DNA from: Halomonas sp. LR3S48
GTDB taxonomy: Bacteria > Pseudomonadota > Gammaproteobacteria > Pseudomonadales > Halomonadaceae
DNA: 64,000 nt
Assembly (NCBI RefSeq): GCF_025725665.1
Contig: NZ_CP107009.1
Location: 1,922,001 to 1,986,000, forward strand
Direction of reading: 5' to 3'
This document shows, in pieces, positions 1 to 8,636 of this stretch. Positions within the stretch are counted from its first letter, which is position 1. Each line of letters begins with the position of its first letter. Made by a program: the position numbers and the translations under genes. A model generated the notes under the pieces. That model made no database searches and was not told the DNA's origin. It saw only the letters and a list, made by a program, of their open reading frames with translations.

Positions 1-861
1 ACGCCCGACTGGCCGAAACGCCGGCGCAAGCTGATGCTGCGCGGGTTGGAAGTGCTGTTCTGGTACAAGGCATTGACTATCGTCGAGATGCTCCCGCTGT
101 TCACTCCCCAAGAGATTCTGGAGACCCTTCTCTACCAGCGTTTCGCCATCTGGGTGGAGATCCTCGGCTTCTATGCTCTGGCATTGCTGTGGCTGCCTTG
201 GGTGCTGCCGCTGTGGTGTCGTATGCCGTTGTGGTCGCGGCTGCTGGTTCCGGTGGTCGTGGGCGTGCTCTCGGTGATGCTCGAGCGCCACTTTCACTTC
301 TGGGGCAGCGACATCCTCAAGGCGTTCCTGGTCGAGGACGCCGACCATTACACTTGGGGCCAGCTCGCGAGGCTGCCATTGGTGATGATGGGCTTGCTGA
401 TCGGCGAGGCCATCCTGCGCTGGTATGGCGAGCCGACCGCACGGCGGCACCTGGTGGCCGGCCTGGCAGGAATCGGGGCGGTATTTCTGCTTGGCTTCGT
501 GGCGTTTTCCCTGCCTGAACTGTACGAGGCCTTGATGGCGGTGGCCTGGAACGCCGGCAAGCATCCGCCGGAGGTGCCCTTCATGCTCTTCAGTACCGGC
601 GGAGCGCTGGTGATCATGGCACTCTGCCTGCTGGGCGGTCGGCGTGCAGCTACCTGGCTCACGCCTCTCAGCGTGATCGGAAGCGATGCCCTGCGCGCGT
701 TCATCTTCCATATCGTGGCCATTTTTCTGGTGCTGCGCTTGCTGTTGGGCGCCTGGCAGGTCTACAGCTATCCACAGGTGCTGGCAATCGGCCTGGCACT
801 GATACTTCTCACCGCGGGCTGGATTGCCCTGGTGCGCCGATTCAGGGAGTTGAGTCAATGA
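1..861 (+). CDS. Membrane acyltransferase-like protein, 5' end outside window
   Basis: The reading frame is open from base 1, so the gene starts upstream; the first internal ATG is at 34. The visible part has about seven hydrophobic segments. The end carries a KHPPEVPF element, a TGGALVIM helix and IGSDALRAFIFHI. This order (NAxKxPP, then a glycine-rich helix, then a late membrane segment with a conserved His) recalls the acyltransferase-3, OpgC and DUF1624 (heparan-glucosaminide acetyltransferase-like) membrane families, which move acyl groups onto envelope or sugar substrates. That placement is inference; the catalytic N-terminal His region is not in the window. Its stop overlaps the start of the next gene (ATGA), so the two are probably translated together. 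Confidence 0.6.
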   Translation, partial: TPDWPKRRRKLMLRGLEVLFWYKALTIVEMLPLFTPQEILETLLYQRFAIWVEILGFYALALLWLPWVLPLWCRMPLWSRLLVPVVVGVLSVMLERHFHFWGSDILKAFLVEDADHYTWGQLARLPLVMMGLLIGEAILRWYGEPTARRHLVAGLAGIGAVFLLGFVAFSLPELYEALMAVAWNAGKHPPEVPFMLFSTGGALVIMALCLLGGRRAATWLTPLSVIGSDALRAFIFHIVAIFLVLRLLLGAWQVYSYPQVLAIGLALILLTAGWIALVRRFRELSQ

Positions 862-1946
862 TGGGCAGGAGATTGGTACGGGCGCTGTTGCTGACGGTCA
901 TGGCGATACCGTCGTTGGCCGTTGCCCAGCCCGGCTGGGCGGAGCAGGTCGAGGCCTGGGTGGAACCGCCCTGGGCCGAACGCCTGGACGCCAGGCTGGC
1001 GCTGCTCGAAGCCGGTTTTGACGGTGAACTCGGCGTGCACGTGCGAGACCTCGAGACCGGCGCGCGCCACGGCTGGCGCGACGACGAATTCTGGTACCTG
1101 GCCTCGCTGGTCAAGGTGCCGGTGGCGATCGAGCTGATGGCCCGGGTCGAAGCGGGGGAGATGGCCTTGCAGGAGCGCCTGACCCTTGCGCGCGGCGACT
1201 ATGTCGACGGTGCCGGCTCCACCAACTGGGCGGCACCCGGCAGCGCACTCACGTTGCGTCAATTGCTGGAATCGATGTTGACCGTCAGCGACAACACGGC
1301 AAGCGACCTGCTGATGCGCCACCTGGGGCTGGAAGCGATCAACGCACGCGCGCGTCATCTCACGCCACCCGGTGGGCTGGGACCTATCACGACGCTGGTC
1401 GACGTGCGCCGTCATGCATACTCCCACTTGCACCCGGATGCTTTCCACCTGAGCGGCATGGATTTCATCGAGCTGCGCAAGCGACAGGGCGATGCTGCCC
1501 GGGTGGCGTGGCTGCGTCAGCGCCTTGGCCTGGCCCCGCAGGAGCTGCTGCTACCGAGCATCGACGAGGCGTTTCGGCGCTATTACGCTACCGACTTCAA
1601 CAGCGGCCGGCTCGATGCCTTCGGCGATGTTCTCGAAGCATTGGCCCGGGGCAGGGCGCTGGGACCGGTTGCCACCGCCGAGCTGCTCGCGGTGATGTCG
1701 CGCACCGCCAGCGGCGAACGGCGCCTCAAGGCCGGCCTGGGTCGCGACATTCGCCTGGCTCACAAGACTGGCACCCAGCATCGCCATGCCTGTGATGCGG
1801 GCATCGCCACGCAGGGGCAGGGCGATGACGCTCGCCGTGTGGTGATCGTAGCCTGCGTGCACGGCGAACTCGATCTGGCGCGCAACGAGCAGATGCTGGC
1901 CGCAGTGGGGCGTGCCGTGAGGGAGGCGGGGGCGTTCGAGGGCTGA
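858..1946 (+). CDS. Class A beta-lactamase-fold serine hydrolase, exported
   Basis: A 362-residue protein with an N-terminal signal peptide (hydrophobic about 8-22, ending near AVAQP). All three hallmarks of the penicillin-recognising serine enzymes are present in order: S83-L-V-K86 (SxxK), S144-D-N146 and K303-T-G305. The stretch between SDN and KTG is longer than in typical class A beta-lactamases (about 290 residues in total), which fits the broader beta-lactamase2 family of PBP-like or unassigned serine hydrolases. It acts in the periplasm, on beta-lactams or a peptidoglycan-like substrate. The start overlaps the upstream membrane-protein stop by 4 bp, implying coupling and perhaps a shared envelope role. 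Resistance activity cannot be inferred from sequence alone. Confidence 0.8.
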   Translation: MMGRRLVRALLLTVMAIPSLAVAQPGWAEQVEAWVEPPWAERLDARLALLEAGFDGELGVHVRDLETGARHGWRDDEFWYLASLVKVPVAIELMARVEAGEMALQERLTLARGDYVDGAGSTNWAAPGSALTLRQLLESMLTVSDNTASDLLMRHLGLEAINARARHLTPPGGLGPITTLVDVRRHAYSHLHPDAFHLSGMDFIELRKRQGDAARVAWLRQRLGLAPQELLLPSIDEAFRRYYATDFNSGRLDAFGDVLEALARGRALGPVATAELLAVMSRTASGERRLKAGLGRDIRLAHKTGTQHRHACDAGIATQGQGDDARRVVIVACVHGELDLARNEQMLAAVGRAVREAGAFEG

Positions 1947-2020
1947 ACGGAACGTGTCTAAGCTGCTGGGTTGGCCTTCTTGTGCGACGAACGTCTAACT
2001 CTTGTCGCCCCTATTCGAGA

Positions 2021-2049
2021 TTGACAGTCCATTAGCGTATGTCTAGCCT
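2021..2049 (+). promoter_or_regulatory. Promoter of the gluconate TRAP operon
   Basis: TTGACA (2021-2026) is a perfect -35 hexamer. A weak TAGCCT (2044-2049) follows at 17 bp spacing. The GntR-type operator begins 12 bp after it, so the operator would cover the transcription start. The assignment rests on hexamers and spacing only. Confidence 0.55.
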
Positions 2050-2061
2050 TCTATCATCGAA

Positions 2062-2075
2062 TGTTACCGGTAACA
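2062..2075. promoter_or_regulatory. GntR-type operator, perfect 14-bp palindrome
   Basis: TGTTACCGGTAACA is a perfect inverted repeat. It matches the core of the E. coli GntR operator (ATGTTACC...GTAACA type). It sits just downstream of the predicted promoter and 53 bp before dctP. The cognate regulator gene, a close GntR homologue, ends the same gene cluster. Gluconate-relieved repression is the expected mode by analogy with E. coli. Confidence 0.8.
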
Positions 2076-2128
2076 ACTCGCCGGCATTCGACGCCCAACT
2101 CACAACGATAATTCGACTGGAGTCCGCC

Positions 2129-3199
2129 ATGACCACCATCTGGCGCAACACCCTCACGCTCGCCAGTGCTGCTACCCTTTCCCTGGGCATTGCCTATGCC
2201 CAGAGTCCCGAGCTTTCCGACCCGCCCGCCATCGAGGGCGATGTGGTGGGTGACCACGGTAGCCATACCCTGCGCATGGGCATCGGCCTGGCCGAAAGTT
2301 CTCCGCAGTATCTTTCCGTCCAGTACTTCGCCGATATTCTCGACCAGCGCACCGAGGGGCGTATTTCCGTCGATGTCTTTCCCAACAGCCAGTTGGGTGA
2401 CGACGTGCAGATGATGGAAATGCTCCAGACCGGTTCGCTGGACATGACCTATCCCTCCTCATCGCCGGCGACCACGTACGTGTCGGAGCTGGCGGTGTTC
2501 GACCTGCCGTTCCTGCTGCCGACTCGCGAAGCGGCTGTCGCGGTCATGCAGAGCGACACGGCCCAACGCATGCTCGACGGCTTCGAAGGTACCGGCCTCA
2601 AGGCGTTGGCCTTCTCCGAGAACGGCTATCGTCAGCTTTCCAACAGCGCCCGCCCGGTGGAGTCGCCAGAGGACGTGGCCGGTCTCGACGTCCGTGGCCT
2701 GACCATTCGCACCATGGAAAACCCGGTACACCTGTCGATCTGGCAGACTCTCGGCGCCAACCCCACTCCCATGGCGTTTGGTGAGCTGTTCTCGGCCATG
2801 GAGCAGGGTGTCGTGGATGGCCAGGAGAACCCCTGGAGCACCATCCTGACCTCCAACTTCCACGAGGTGCAGGACTACGGCTCCGAGACCCGTCATGTCT
2901 ACACGCCGTTCATCATGATGATCTCCGAGCGCACCTGGGATCGCCTGGCGCCGGAGTATCAGGAGCTGGTGCAGGAGGCGGCGCGTCAGTCGGCCGAGTA
3001 CGAGATCCAGCTGGCTACCGAGTACGACGACTGGTCGCGTGAGCAACTCGAAGAGAAGGGCATGCAGATCACCCGTCTCGACGACGAGCAGATCGCCGCC
3101 TTCCAGGAAGCCGTGCAGCCGGTATACGACGAGTGGGCACCGAAGATCGGTGAAGACCTGATCGCCGAGATCCAGGGTATCGTCGAAGCCAACCAGTAA
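2129..3199 (+). CDS. dctP: TRAP transporter substrate-binding protein DctP, probably gluconate
   Basis: The periplasmic solute receptor of a TRAP uptake system. The ATG at 2129 is preferred over the upstream in-frame one at 2039 because GGAG stands just before it and the protein then begins with a clean signal peptide (MTTIWRNTLTLASAA... to AYAQ). The length, 356 residues, is slightly above the usual ~330. Family features are visible: a ligand-binding Arg region (GLDVRGLTIRTMENPVH), FGELFSAMEQGVVDGQENP and the long C-terminal helix. It is first gene of dctPQM-gntK-gntR. The substrate is inferred as gluconate or a related sugar acid from the kinase, regulator and operator, not from the binding site itself. 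Confidence 0.88.
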   Translation: MTTIWRNTLTLASAATLSLGIAYAQSPELSDPPAIEGDVVGDHGSHTLRMGIGLAESSPQYLSVQYFADILDQRTEGRISVDVFPNSQLGDDVQMMEMLQTGSLDMTYPSSSPATTYVSELAVFDLPFLLPTREAAVAVMQSDTAQRMLDGFEGTGLKALAFSENGYRQLSNSARPVESPEDVAGLDVRGLTIRTMENPVHLSIWQTLGANPTPMAFGELFSAMEQGVVDGQENPWSTILTSNFHEVQDYGSETRHVYTPFIMMISERTWDRLAPEYQELVQEAARQSAEYEIQLATEYDDWSREQLEEKGMQITRLDDEQIAAFQEAVQPVYDEWAPKIGEDLIAEIQGIVEANQ

Positions 3200-3261
3200 T
3201 TCTATTAACCGACTGACTTGGCAGGGCAGGGGGCTTCCCCTTGCCCTGCACGGAGCGCTGC

Positions 3262-3852
3262 ATGACCACGCCAAACCCACCTCCGGCCGATCCCAGTGCC
3301 TATCTCGACGACCCCAATCGCGAACCGCTGGAACTCGACACCGAGGGTCGCCGTGGTCCGGCGGCCTTTCGCTGGCTGACCGTGGCCATGGAACACCTTA
3401 TCGCCACGATTCTGGTCGCCCTGATCGTTTCGGTGTCGGCCAATGTCATCGGCCGCTCGATATTCAACCGCTCACTGCCCTGGGCCGATGAACTGGCACG
3501 CATGCTGTTCATCTGGCTGATCTTCGTCGGTGCCGCGGCGGCCTTCGCCCGTTACGAGCATATTGCCGTGGATTTCCTGGTGCGCCGGCTCAAGCCGCGG
3601 GCCGCCTATGCTCTCTTCTTGCTCCAGCACCTGATCATCGCCTCCTTGATGGGCATCATCGTCTGGGGTGGCTACCTGGTGATGTCACGCTCCTCCGGCC
3701 GTACCGCCATCCTCGGCGTACCATGGAACCTGATCAACGTCTCCCTGGTGCTGTGTGCGCTGTTCATCGTCGCGGTGGCTCTCTGGCGCGCCTGGCTATG
3801 CCTGCGCTTCATTCGCGACCCTCAAGCCGCCGTCCGGCAAGCGGGAGACTGA
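3262..3852 (+). CDS. dctQ: TRAP transporter small membrane subunit DctQ
   Basis: A 196-residue integral membrane protein with four hydrophobic segments after a ~45-residue polar N-terminus. It carries the family signature around the second segment (NRSLPWADELARMLFIWLIF). DctQ pairs with DctM in the inner membrane to form the sodium-driven translocator. The ATG at 3262 has GGAG 6 bp upstream; an in-frame TTG at 3241 has no support. It lies 62 bp after dctP and 3 bp before dctM, so it is part of the operon. Confidence 0.88.
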   Translation: MTTPNPPPADPSAYLDDPNREPLELDTEGRRGPAAFRWLTVAMEHLIATILVALIVSVSANVIGRSIFNRSLPWADELARMLFIWLIFVGAAAAFARYEHIAVDFLVRRLKPRAAYALFLLQHLIIASLMGIIVWGGYLVMSRSSGRTAILGVPWNLINVSLVLCALFIVAVALWRAWLCLRFIRDPQAAVRQAGD

Positions 3853-3855
3853 CCC

Positions 3856-5139
3856 ATGCTGTGGATTTTCCTTGCCATCCTGTTCGCCTCCATCATCATT
3901 GGGCTGCCCATCGCCTTTGGCCTCGGAGTCGCCGCCGTGGTGATGGCCGTTCTTTCCGATATCCCGCTGTCGATCCTGATCGAGCAGTCGATCCGCGGGG
4001 TCAACAATTTCCCGCTGCTTGCCATCCCGTTCTTCATCCTGGTAGGCGAGGTGATGAGCAACGGCGGTATCGCCCGCCGGTTGATGGAACTCGCCGGCGC
4101 GCTGGTCGGCTTCGTACGTGGCGGGCTCGGGCAGGTGGCGATCACCGGCTCGATGTTCTTCGGCGGCATCAGCGGTTCGGCGGTAGCCGATACCGCCGCC
4201 ACCGGGGCGATGATGATCCCGTCGATGAAGCAGCAGGGCTACTCCGCCCCACATGCCACCGCGATCAACACCGTCTCTTCGGTAATCGGCATCATCATTC
4301 CACCGTCGATCCCGCTGATCCTGTTCGGCATCGTCACCGAAACCTCGATCAGCCGCCTGTTCATCGCCGGCATCGTGCCGGGCCTTTTGATCGGCTTCGC
4401 GTTGATGGTGACTACCTTCATCATGGCCAGCATCGAGCACGCCGGTCAGACCCGCAAATTCGAACTGGGCCGGCTGTGGCAGGCCTTCAAGGCCGCCTGG
4501 CTGGCGCTGGTGCTGCCGGTGATCGTGATCGGCGGCATTCTCGGCGGAGTGTTCACCGCCACCGAGGCCGCCGTGGCGGCACTGCTCTATTCGCTGTTCA
4601 TTTCGCTGGTGGTCTACCGCGAATTTCCTCCGCGCGAGCTGTGGGGCATGTTGATCCGCACCGCGCGCCTGACCGGCATGGTGCTGCTGCTGCTGGCGTT
4701 CGCTACCGTCATCGCCTGGTTCCTGACCATCAACATGGTGCCGCAGACTCTGGTACGCCAGGTGCAGGCCATCACACAGGATCCTTTCTGGCTGCTGATG
4801 ATCGTGGCCGGCTTGCTGCTGCTGGTGGGCTTCGTGATGGACCTGACCCCGGCGATGGTGATCATGGCACCCATGCTGACGCCGATCGTCACCTCGGTGG
4901 GGGTCGACCCGGTCTACTTCGGCGTGCTGATGGCCTTCATCCTCGGTATCGGCCTGCTGACGCCCCCGGTGGGCACCTGCCTCTACGTGGGCTGTGGTGT
5001 CGGTCGGGTCAGCATGGAGCAACTTGTCAGGGCGATGCTGCCTTACTATGCGGCCTTGCTGGTGGTACTGGTGGTGTTGATCGCCTTCCCCGGGATCGTG
5101 ACCTGGCTGCCCGACATGGCCGCAGTCCGTGGAAACTGA
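3856..5139 (+). CDS. dctM: TRAP transporter large permease DctM
   Basis: A 427-residue, very hydrophobic protein with about 12 membrane segments. It matches the DctM/SiaM large subunit, including the motifs GGISGSAVADTAATGAMMIPSMKQQGY and TPPVGTCLYVGCGVG near the C-terminus. It catalyses sodium-coupled import of substrate delivered by DctP. It begins 3 bp after dctQ and its stop abuts the gluconokinase region, indicating one transcript. A long frame on the opposite strand here is a codon-bias shadow. Confidence 0.9.
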   Translation: MLWIFLAILFASIIIGLPIAFGLGVAAVVMAVLSDIPLSILIEQSIRGVNNFPLLAIPFFILVGEVMSNGGIARRLMELAGALVGFVRGGLGQVAITGSMFFGGISGSAVADTAATGAMMIPSMKQQGYSAPHATAINTVSSVIGIIIPPSIPLILFGIVTETSISRLFIAGIVPGLLIGFALMVTTFIMASIEHAGQTRKFELGRLWQAFKAAWLALVLPVIVIGGILGGVFTATEAAVAALLYSLFISLVVYREFPPRELWGMLIRTARLTGMVLLLLAFATVIAWFLTINMVPQTLVRQVQAITQDPFWLLMIVAGLLLLVGFVMDLTPAMVIMAPMLTPIVTSVGVDPVYFGVLMAFILGIGLLTPPVGTCLYVGCGVGRVSMEQLVRAMLPYYAALLVVLVVLIAFPGIVTWLPDMAAVRGN

Positions 5140-5166
5140 GTGCGGCAACTGACGACCGGAGGTCTC

Positions 5167-5694
5167 GTGAAGGATGGCACACACCGCATCGTGGTGATGG
5201 GAGTGTCGGGGTCGGGCAAGTCGCACATTGGCGCCTTGCTCGCCAGCCGCCTGGGCGTCGCCTTCATCGATGGCGACGATTACCACTCGCCGGCCAACGT
5301 TGACAAGATGGCCAACGGTATCCCGCTCGACGATGACGACCGCCGCGAGTGGCTGGAAACCCTGGCGGGGCTGATCGGCGACCATCGGCGGCGCGATGCG
5401 TCACTGGTACTGGCCTGTTCGGCGCTCAAGCGGCGCTACCGCGACTTGTTGCGACGCGGCGACCCCGGGCTCGCCTTTCTGTTTCTCGAAGGGCAGCGCG
5501 AGCAGCTGCGCCAACGCCTGGCCGCGCGGGAAGAGCACTTCTTTCGCGGTGAGGCGATGCTCGATAGCCAGCTCCAGGACCTCGAGCCTCCCGGCGAGAC
5601 GGAGGCCGTGGTGTGCAGTATCGCCGACACGCCCGAGGCGATCGTCGAGGTCTTCCTGAAGGCGTTACCGACCTCCCGCCGGTACGACCCCTGA
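5167..5694 (+). CDS. gntK: Gluconokinase GntK
   Basis: Phosphorylates D-gluconate to 6-phosphogluconate with ATP, feeding the Entner-Doudoroff and pentose phosphate routes. A Walker A loop G12-VSGSGKS is followed by DGDDYHSPANVDKMANGIPLDDDDR and CSALKRRYRDLLR, all typical of bacterial thermoresistant gluconokinase. A GTG at 5140 directly follows the dctM stop, but the GTG at 5167 has GGAGG (5158-5162) four bases upstream. That start gives 175 residues, the usual length of the family. Being downstream of dctM in the same operon, it supports gluconate as the transported substrate. Confidence 0.9.
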   Translation: MKDGTHRIVVMGVSGSGKSHIGALLASRLGVAFIDGDDYHSPANVDKMANGIPLDDDDRREWLETLAGLIGDHRRRDASLVLACSALKRRYRDLLRRGDPGLAFLFLEGQREQLRQRLAAREEHFFRGEAMLDSQLQDLEPPGETEAVVCSIADTPEAIVEVFLKALPTSRRYDP

Positions 5695-5793
5695 GCCTGG
5701 TGCAGCGTCAACGGCACGGGCACGGCGACTCCGGTATCATGCTGGCGGGTGCCGTTGGCACGCGCCAGTATCATCAGCTGCCAGCGGGGCATC

Positions 5794-6789
5794 GTGAAAA
5801 AGAAACGACCGACACTGCAAGACATCGCCGACCGGGTCGGGGCGACCAAGATGACCGTGAGTCGCTGCCTGCGCGACCCCTCGACCGTATCGGAAGGGCT
5901 GCGCGAGCGCATCTTCAGCGCGGCGGAGCAGGTTGGCTACATCCCCAACCGGGCACCTGATCTCCTATCGCGCGCCACCAGCCACTCGATCGGCGTGCTG
6001 GTACCGTCGTTGACCAACCAGGTGTTCGCCGACGTGCTGGTGGGCATCGAGGAGGTCACCGAGCCGTTGGGTTACCACCTGATGCTCTCTCATTACGGCT
6101 ACAGCCAGGAGCTGGAGGAGCGCAGCCTGGCCTCGCTGCTTTCGTACAACGTCGACGGCGTGATCCTTTCCGACAGCCACCACACCACGCGAACCTGCCG
6201 CATGCTCGAAACCGCGGGCATACCCATCGTGGAAATCATGGATTCGCTGACTCCGCCGCTACACCAGGCGATCGGTTTCGACAACGTGCGCGCCGCCTAT
6301 GACATGGTGAGCGCGATGATTCACCGCGGCCGGCGCCGGATCGTCTACCTCGCCGTGCGTCTCGACTCGCGAACCCTGCAGCGCGAGCAGGGTTATCGCC
6401 AAGCCATGGAGGAGCACGGGCTGCAACCATTGACCAAGCAGCGCAGCCAGCGCTCTTCCTATTCCGTGGGTGCTGCGCTATTGAACGAGCTTCTCGAAGA
6501 GCATCCCGAGACCGACGGCATCTTCGGTACCAATGACGACGTCGCGGTGGGGGCCTACTTTGCTTGTCTGAGGCGCGGCATCAAGGTGCCGGAGCAGCTC
6601 GCCATCGCCGGTTTCCACGGCCACGACGTGAGCCAGGTGATGAGCCCGCGGCTGGCCAGTGTGGTGACGCCGCGTCAAGCGATCGGCAAGCGCGCCGCGA
6701 CCGAGCTGCTGCGGCGCATCCAGGGCGGAGCGCTGGAGGAGCGCACCATCGACCTGGGCTACCGGATCGAACTCGGTGGAACGCTATAG
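5794..6789 (+). CDS. gntR: Gluconate operon repressor GntR (LacI family)
   Basis: A LacI-family repressor: N-terminal helix-turn-helix (KKKRPTLQDIADRVGATKMTVSR), hinge region, and a periplasmic-binding-protein-like sensor domain. Similarity to E. coli GntR is strong throughout (IPNRAPD, SLTNQVFA, AIAGFHGHD, RLASVVTPR). The GTG start at 5794 (GGGG upstream) gives 331 residues, the same length as the E. coli protein; an ATG at 5749 would add 15 unmatched residues. It lies 99 bp after gntK. It should bind the palindrome at 2062-2075 and release it with gluconate. No second operator was seen in front of gntR itself. Confidence 0.92.
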   Translation: MKKKRPTLQDIADRVGATKMTVSRCLRDPSTVSEGLRERIFSAAEQVGYIPNRAPDLLSRATSHSIGVLVPSLTNQVFADVLVGIEEVTEPLGYHLMLSHYGYSQELEERSLASLLSYNVDGVILSDSHHTTRTCRMLETAGIPIVEIMDSLTPPLHQAIGFDNVRAAYDMVSAMIHRGRRRIVYLAVRLDSRTLQREQGYRQAMEEHGLQPLTKQRSQRSSYSVGAALLNELLEEHPETDGIFGTNDDVAVGAYFACLRRGIKVPEQLAIAGFHGHDVSQVMSPRLASVVTPRQAIGKRAATELLRRIQGGALEERTIDLGYRIELGGTL

Positions 6790-6822
6790 CAAAGCCGGAA
6801 TAGGCAATCCCGCAGCCTGGTT

Positions 6823-7572
6823 TCAAACGTCGGCTTCGACGATGAGTTGGGGCTGGCCCTTCGAACAGGGCTCGATACGGGCCGCGACCCGATAGACCCT
6901 GTGCAACAACTCCGGCGTGACCACATCGCAGGTCTTGCCGCAGGCGATCAAATGTCCGTTCTCCAGCACCATGGCTTCATCGGTGAAGCGCAGCGCATGC
7001 CCTAGATCGTGTAGCGCCACCATGATGAGCATCTCGCGCTCCCGAGCGAGCCGCCGCAGGATGGTCAGTAGTCCGATCTGACGGTTGAGGTCCAGCGCCG
7101 AGGTCGGCTCGTCGAGCAGCAGGATCTCCGGCTCCTGTACCAGTGCCTGGGCGGCACTGACGAGCTGGCGCTGGCCGCCACTGATGTCGCCGATATCGCG
7201 CGCTCCGAGTGGCGAGATCCCCAGCTCGTCCAGCGCCTGGTCGACCTTGGCCAGGTCTTCTTCCCTCACCTTCAGGGTGCGCCCCTGCATCCGCGCCATC
7301 AGCACCGACTCGTACACCGTCAGCACGGCATTGACGCCGGTGTCCTGGGGCATGTAGGCCACTGGCTTCTGCGTGCCGGCACCCGTGATTCGAACTTCAC
7401 CGCCGCCCTTGAGCAGCCCGAAGATGCGTCGGAACAGGGTGGACTTGCCGGCGGCGTTGGGGCCGAGCAGCGCCACTACCTGGCCGCCCTCGAAGCGGGG
7501 CGTGGTGATTTCCGCCAGAATCTGGCGGCGGCCGTAGCGAGCCGACAGGCGGTCGAGCTGTAGCGTTACCAT
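6823..7572 (-). CDS. Iron-complex ABC transporter ATP-binding protein (FecE/FhuC type)
   Basis: A 249-residue ABC ATPase with Walker A GPNAAGKST (37-45), signature ISGGQRQLV, Walker B EILLLDEPTSALD and an H-loop ALHDLGHAL. It powers import of a ferric siderophore, heme or cobalamin-type chelate through the permease encoded just upstream (overlap 7 bp). The true start is the ATG at 7572. A much longer frame running to 8415 is an accidental extension antisense to nothing and out of frame with the permease. It is the last gene of a minus-strand operon and converges on gntR. Confidence 0.9.
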   Translation of the reverse strand: MVTLQLDRLSARYGRRQILAEITTPRFEGGQVVALLGPNAAGKSTLFRRIFGLLKGGGEVRITGAGTQKPVAYMPQDTGVNAVLTVYESVLMARMQGRTLKVREEDLAKVDQALDELGISPLGARDIGDISGGQRQLVSAAQALVQEPEILLLDEPTSALDLNRQIGLLTILRRLAREREMLIMVALHDLGHALRFTDEAMVLENGHLIACGKTCDVVTPELLHRVYRVAARIEPCSKGQPQLIVEADV

Positions 7573-8636
7573 GAGGCCTTCTTGTGATTGAGGATCAGGA
7601 ACAGGAAGAAGGGGATGCCTACCAGCGACGTGATGATGCCGATGGGAATGACGGTGCCGGGCAGGATGATCTTCGACAGTACCGAGCCGATCGACAGGAT
7701 CAGTGCGCCGCACAGGGCAGCGCCAGGCAGGAAGAAACGCTGATCCTCCCCCACCAGCATGCGTGCGATATGCGGCCCGACCAGTCCGATGAAGCCGATG
7801 GTGCCGACGAATGCCACCGCAATGGCGGCCAGCAGCGAGACCAGTACCATCACCTCCAGGCGCAGTGCGCGGGGATTCACCCCCATGCTCTCGGCCTTGG
7901 TATCGCCCAGGCGCATGGCGGTCAGCGCCCAGCCGTGGCGGGCGAGCAGCGGCAGCACGGCAACCAGCACCGTCAGCGCGACCCAGAACTTGGGCCAGGT
8001 CGCCTTGGTCAGGCTGCCCATGGTCCAGAACACCACTGCCGCCACGGCCTGCTGGCTGGAGAAGAACTGGATCAGTGCCATGAGCGAGTTGAAGATGAAC
8101 ACCATGGCAATGCCCAGCAACACGATGGTCTCGATCGTGACCCCACGCCGCAGGCTCATCGCATGGATGAGGAAGGCGGTCACCATGGCCATGACGAACG
8201 CATTGATCGGTACCACGTATTCCACCGCGGCCGGGACGATCACCACGCCGAAGGCCAGCGCCAACGCTGCACCGAAACTTGCACCCGCCGAGATGCCCAA
8301 TGTAAAGGGGCTGGCCAGGGGGTTGCTGAGGATGGTCTGCATCTGGGCCCCGGCTATCGACAGGCTGGCACCGACGACCAGCGCCATCAGCGCCACCGGC
8401 ATGCGGATTTCCCACAGGATGACCCGGGCCTGCTGACTAACGGCATCCGGCGTTGCCAGCGCGGCTATTACCTCACCAAGGCTGAAGCGGGCAGGGCCCA
8501 GCGCCAGGTCGATGCAGAAGCTCAGTGCCAGGGCAAGCGTGAGCGCCAGCAGGATGAGCTGGCGCCGCAGCACAAGGGCACGATAGAAACCGTGTCCCTT
8601 GGTCTGCTCGATGGTCTGGGCGATCTCAGCGCTCAT
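7566..8636 (-). CDS. Iron-complex ABC transporter permease (FecCD family)
   Basis: A 356-residue membrane protein with about ten hydrophobic helices. It carries the FecCD/BtuC landmarks: RMPVALMALVVGASLSIAGAQMQ, NPLASPFTLGISAGA, IGFIGLVGPHIARMLVG and PIGIITSLVGIPFF. It forms the inner-membrane channel (as a homodimer) for an iron chelate or corrinoid. The ATG at 8636 overlaps the binding-protein stop by 11 bp; an ATG at 8663 is possible but has no better ribosome site. It sits between the binding protein and ATPase in one operon. Confidence 0.88.
   Translation of the reverse strand: MSAEIAQTIEQTKGHGFYRALVLRRQLILLALTLALALSFCIDLALGPARFSLGEVIAALATPDAVSQQARVILWEIRMPVALMALVVGASLSIAGAQMQTILSNPLASPFTLGISAGASFGAALALAFGVVIVPAAVEYVVPINAFVMAMVTAFLIHAMSLRRGVTIETIVLLGIAMVFIFNSLMALIQFFSSQQAVAAVVFWTMGSLTKATWPKFWVALTVLVAVLPLLARHGWALTAMRLGDTKAESMGVNPRALRLEVMVLVSLLAAIAVAFVGTIGFIGLVGPHIARMLVGEDQRFFLPGAALCGALILSIGSVLSKIILPGTVIPIGIITSLVGIPFFLFLILNHKKASW

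Noticed and set aside
3796..5385. Very long minus-strand frame (529 codons) opposite the TRAP permease
   Set aside because: His/Asp/Gln-rich composition typical of antisense reading of GC-rich hydrophobic genes; no domain; the plus strand holds unmistakable DctM and GntK.
7573..8415. Extension of the ABC ATPase frame to a 530-residue protein
   Set aside because: The added part is a shifted-frame reading of the permease gene; ATPase homology begins at 7572.
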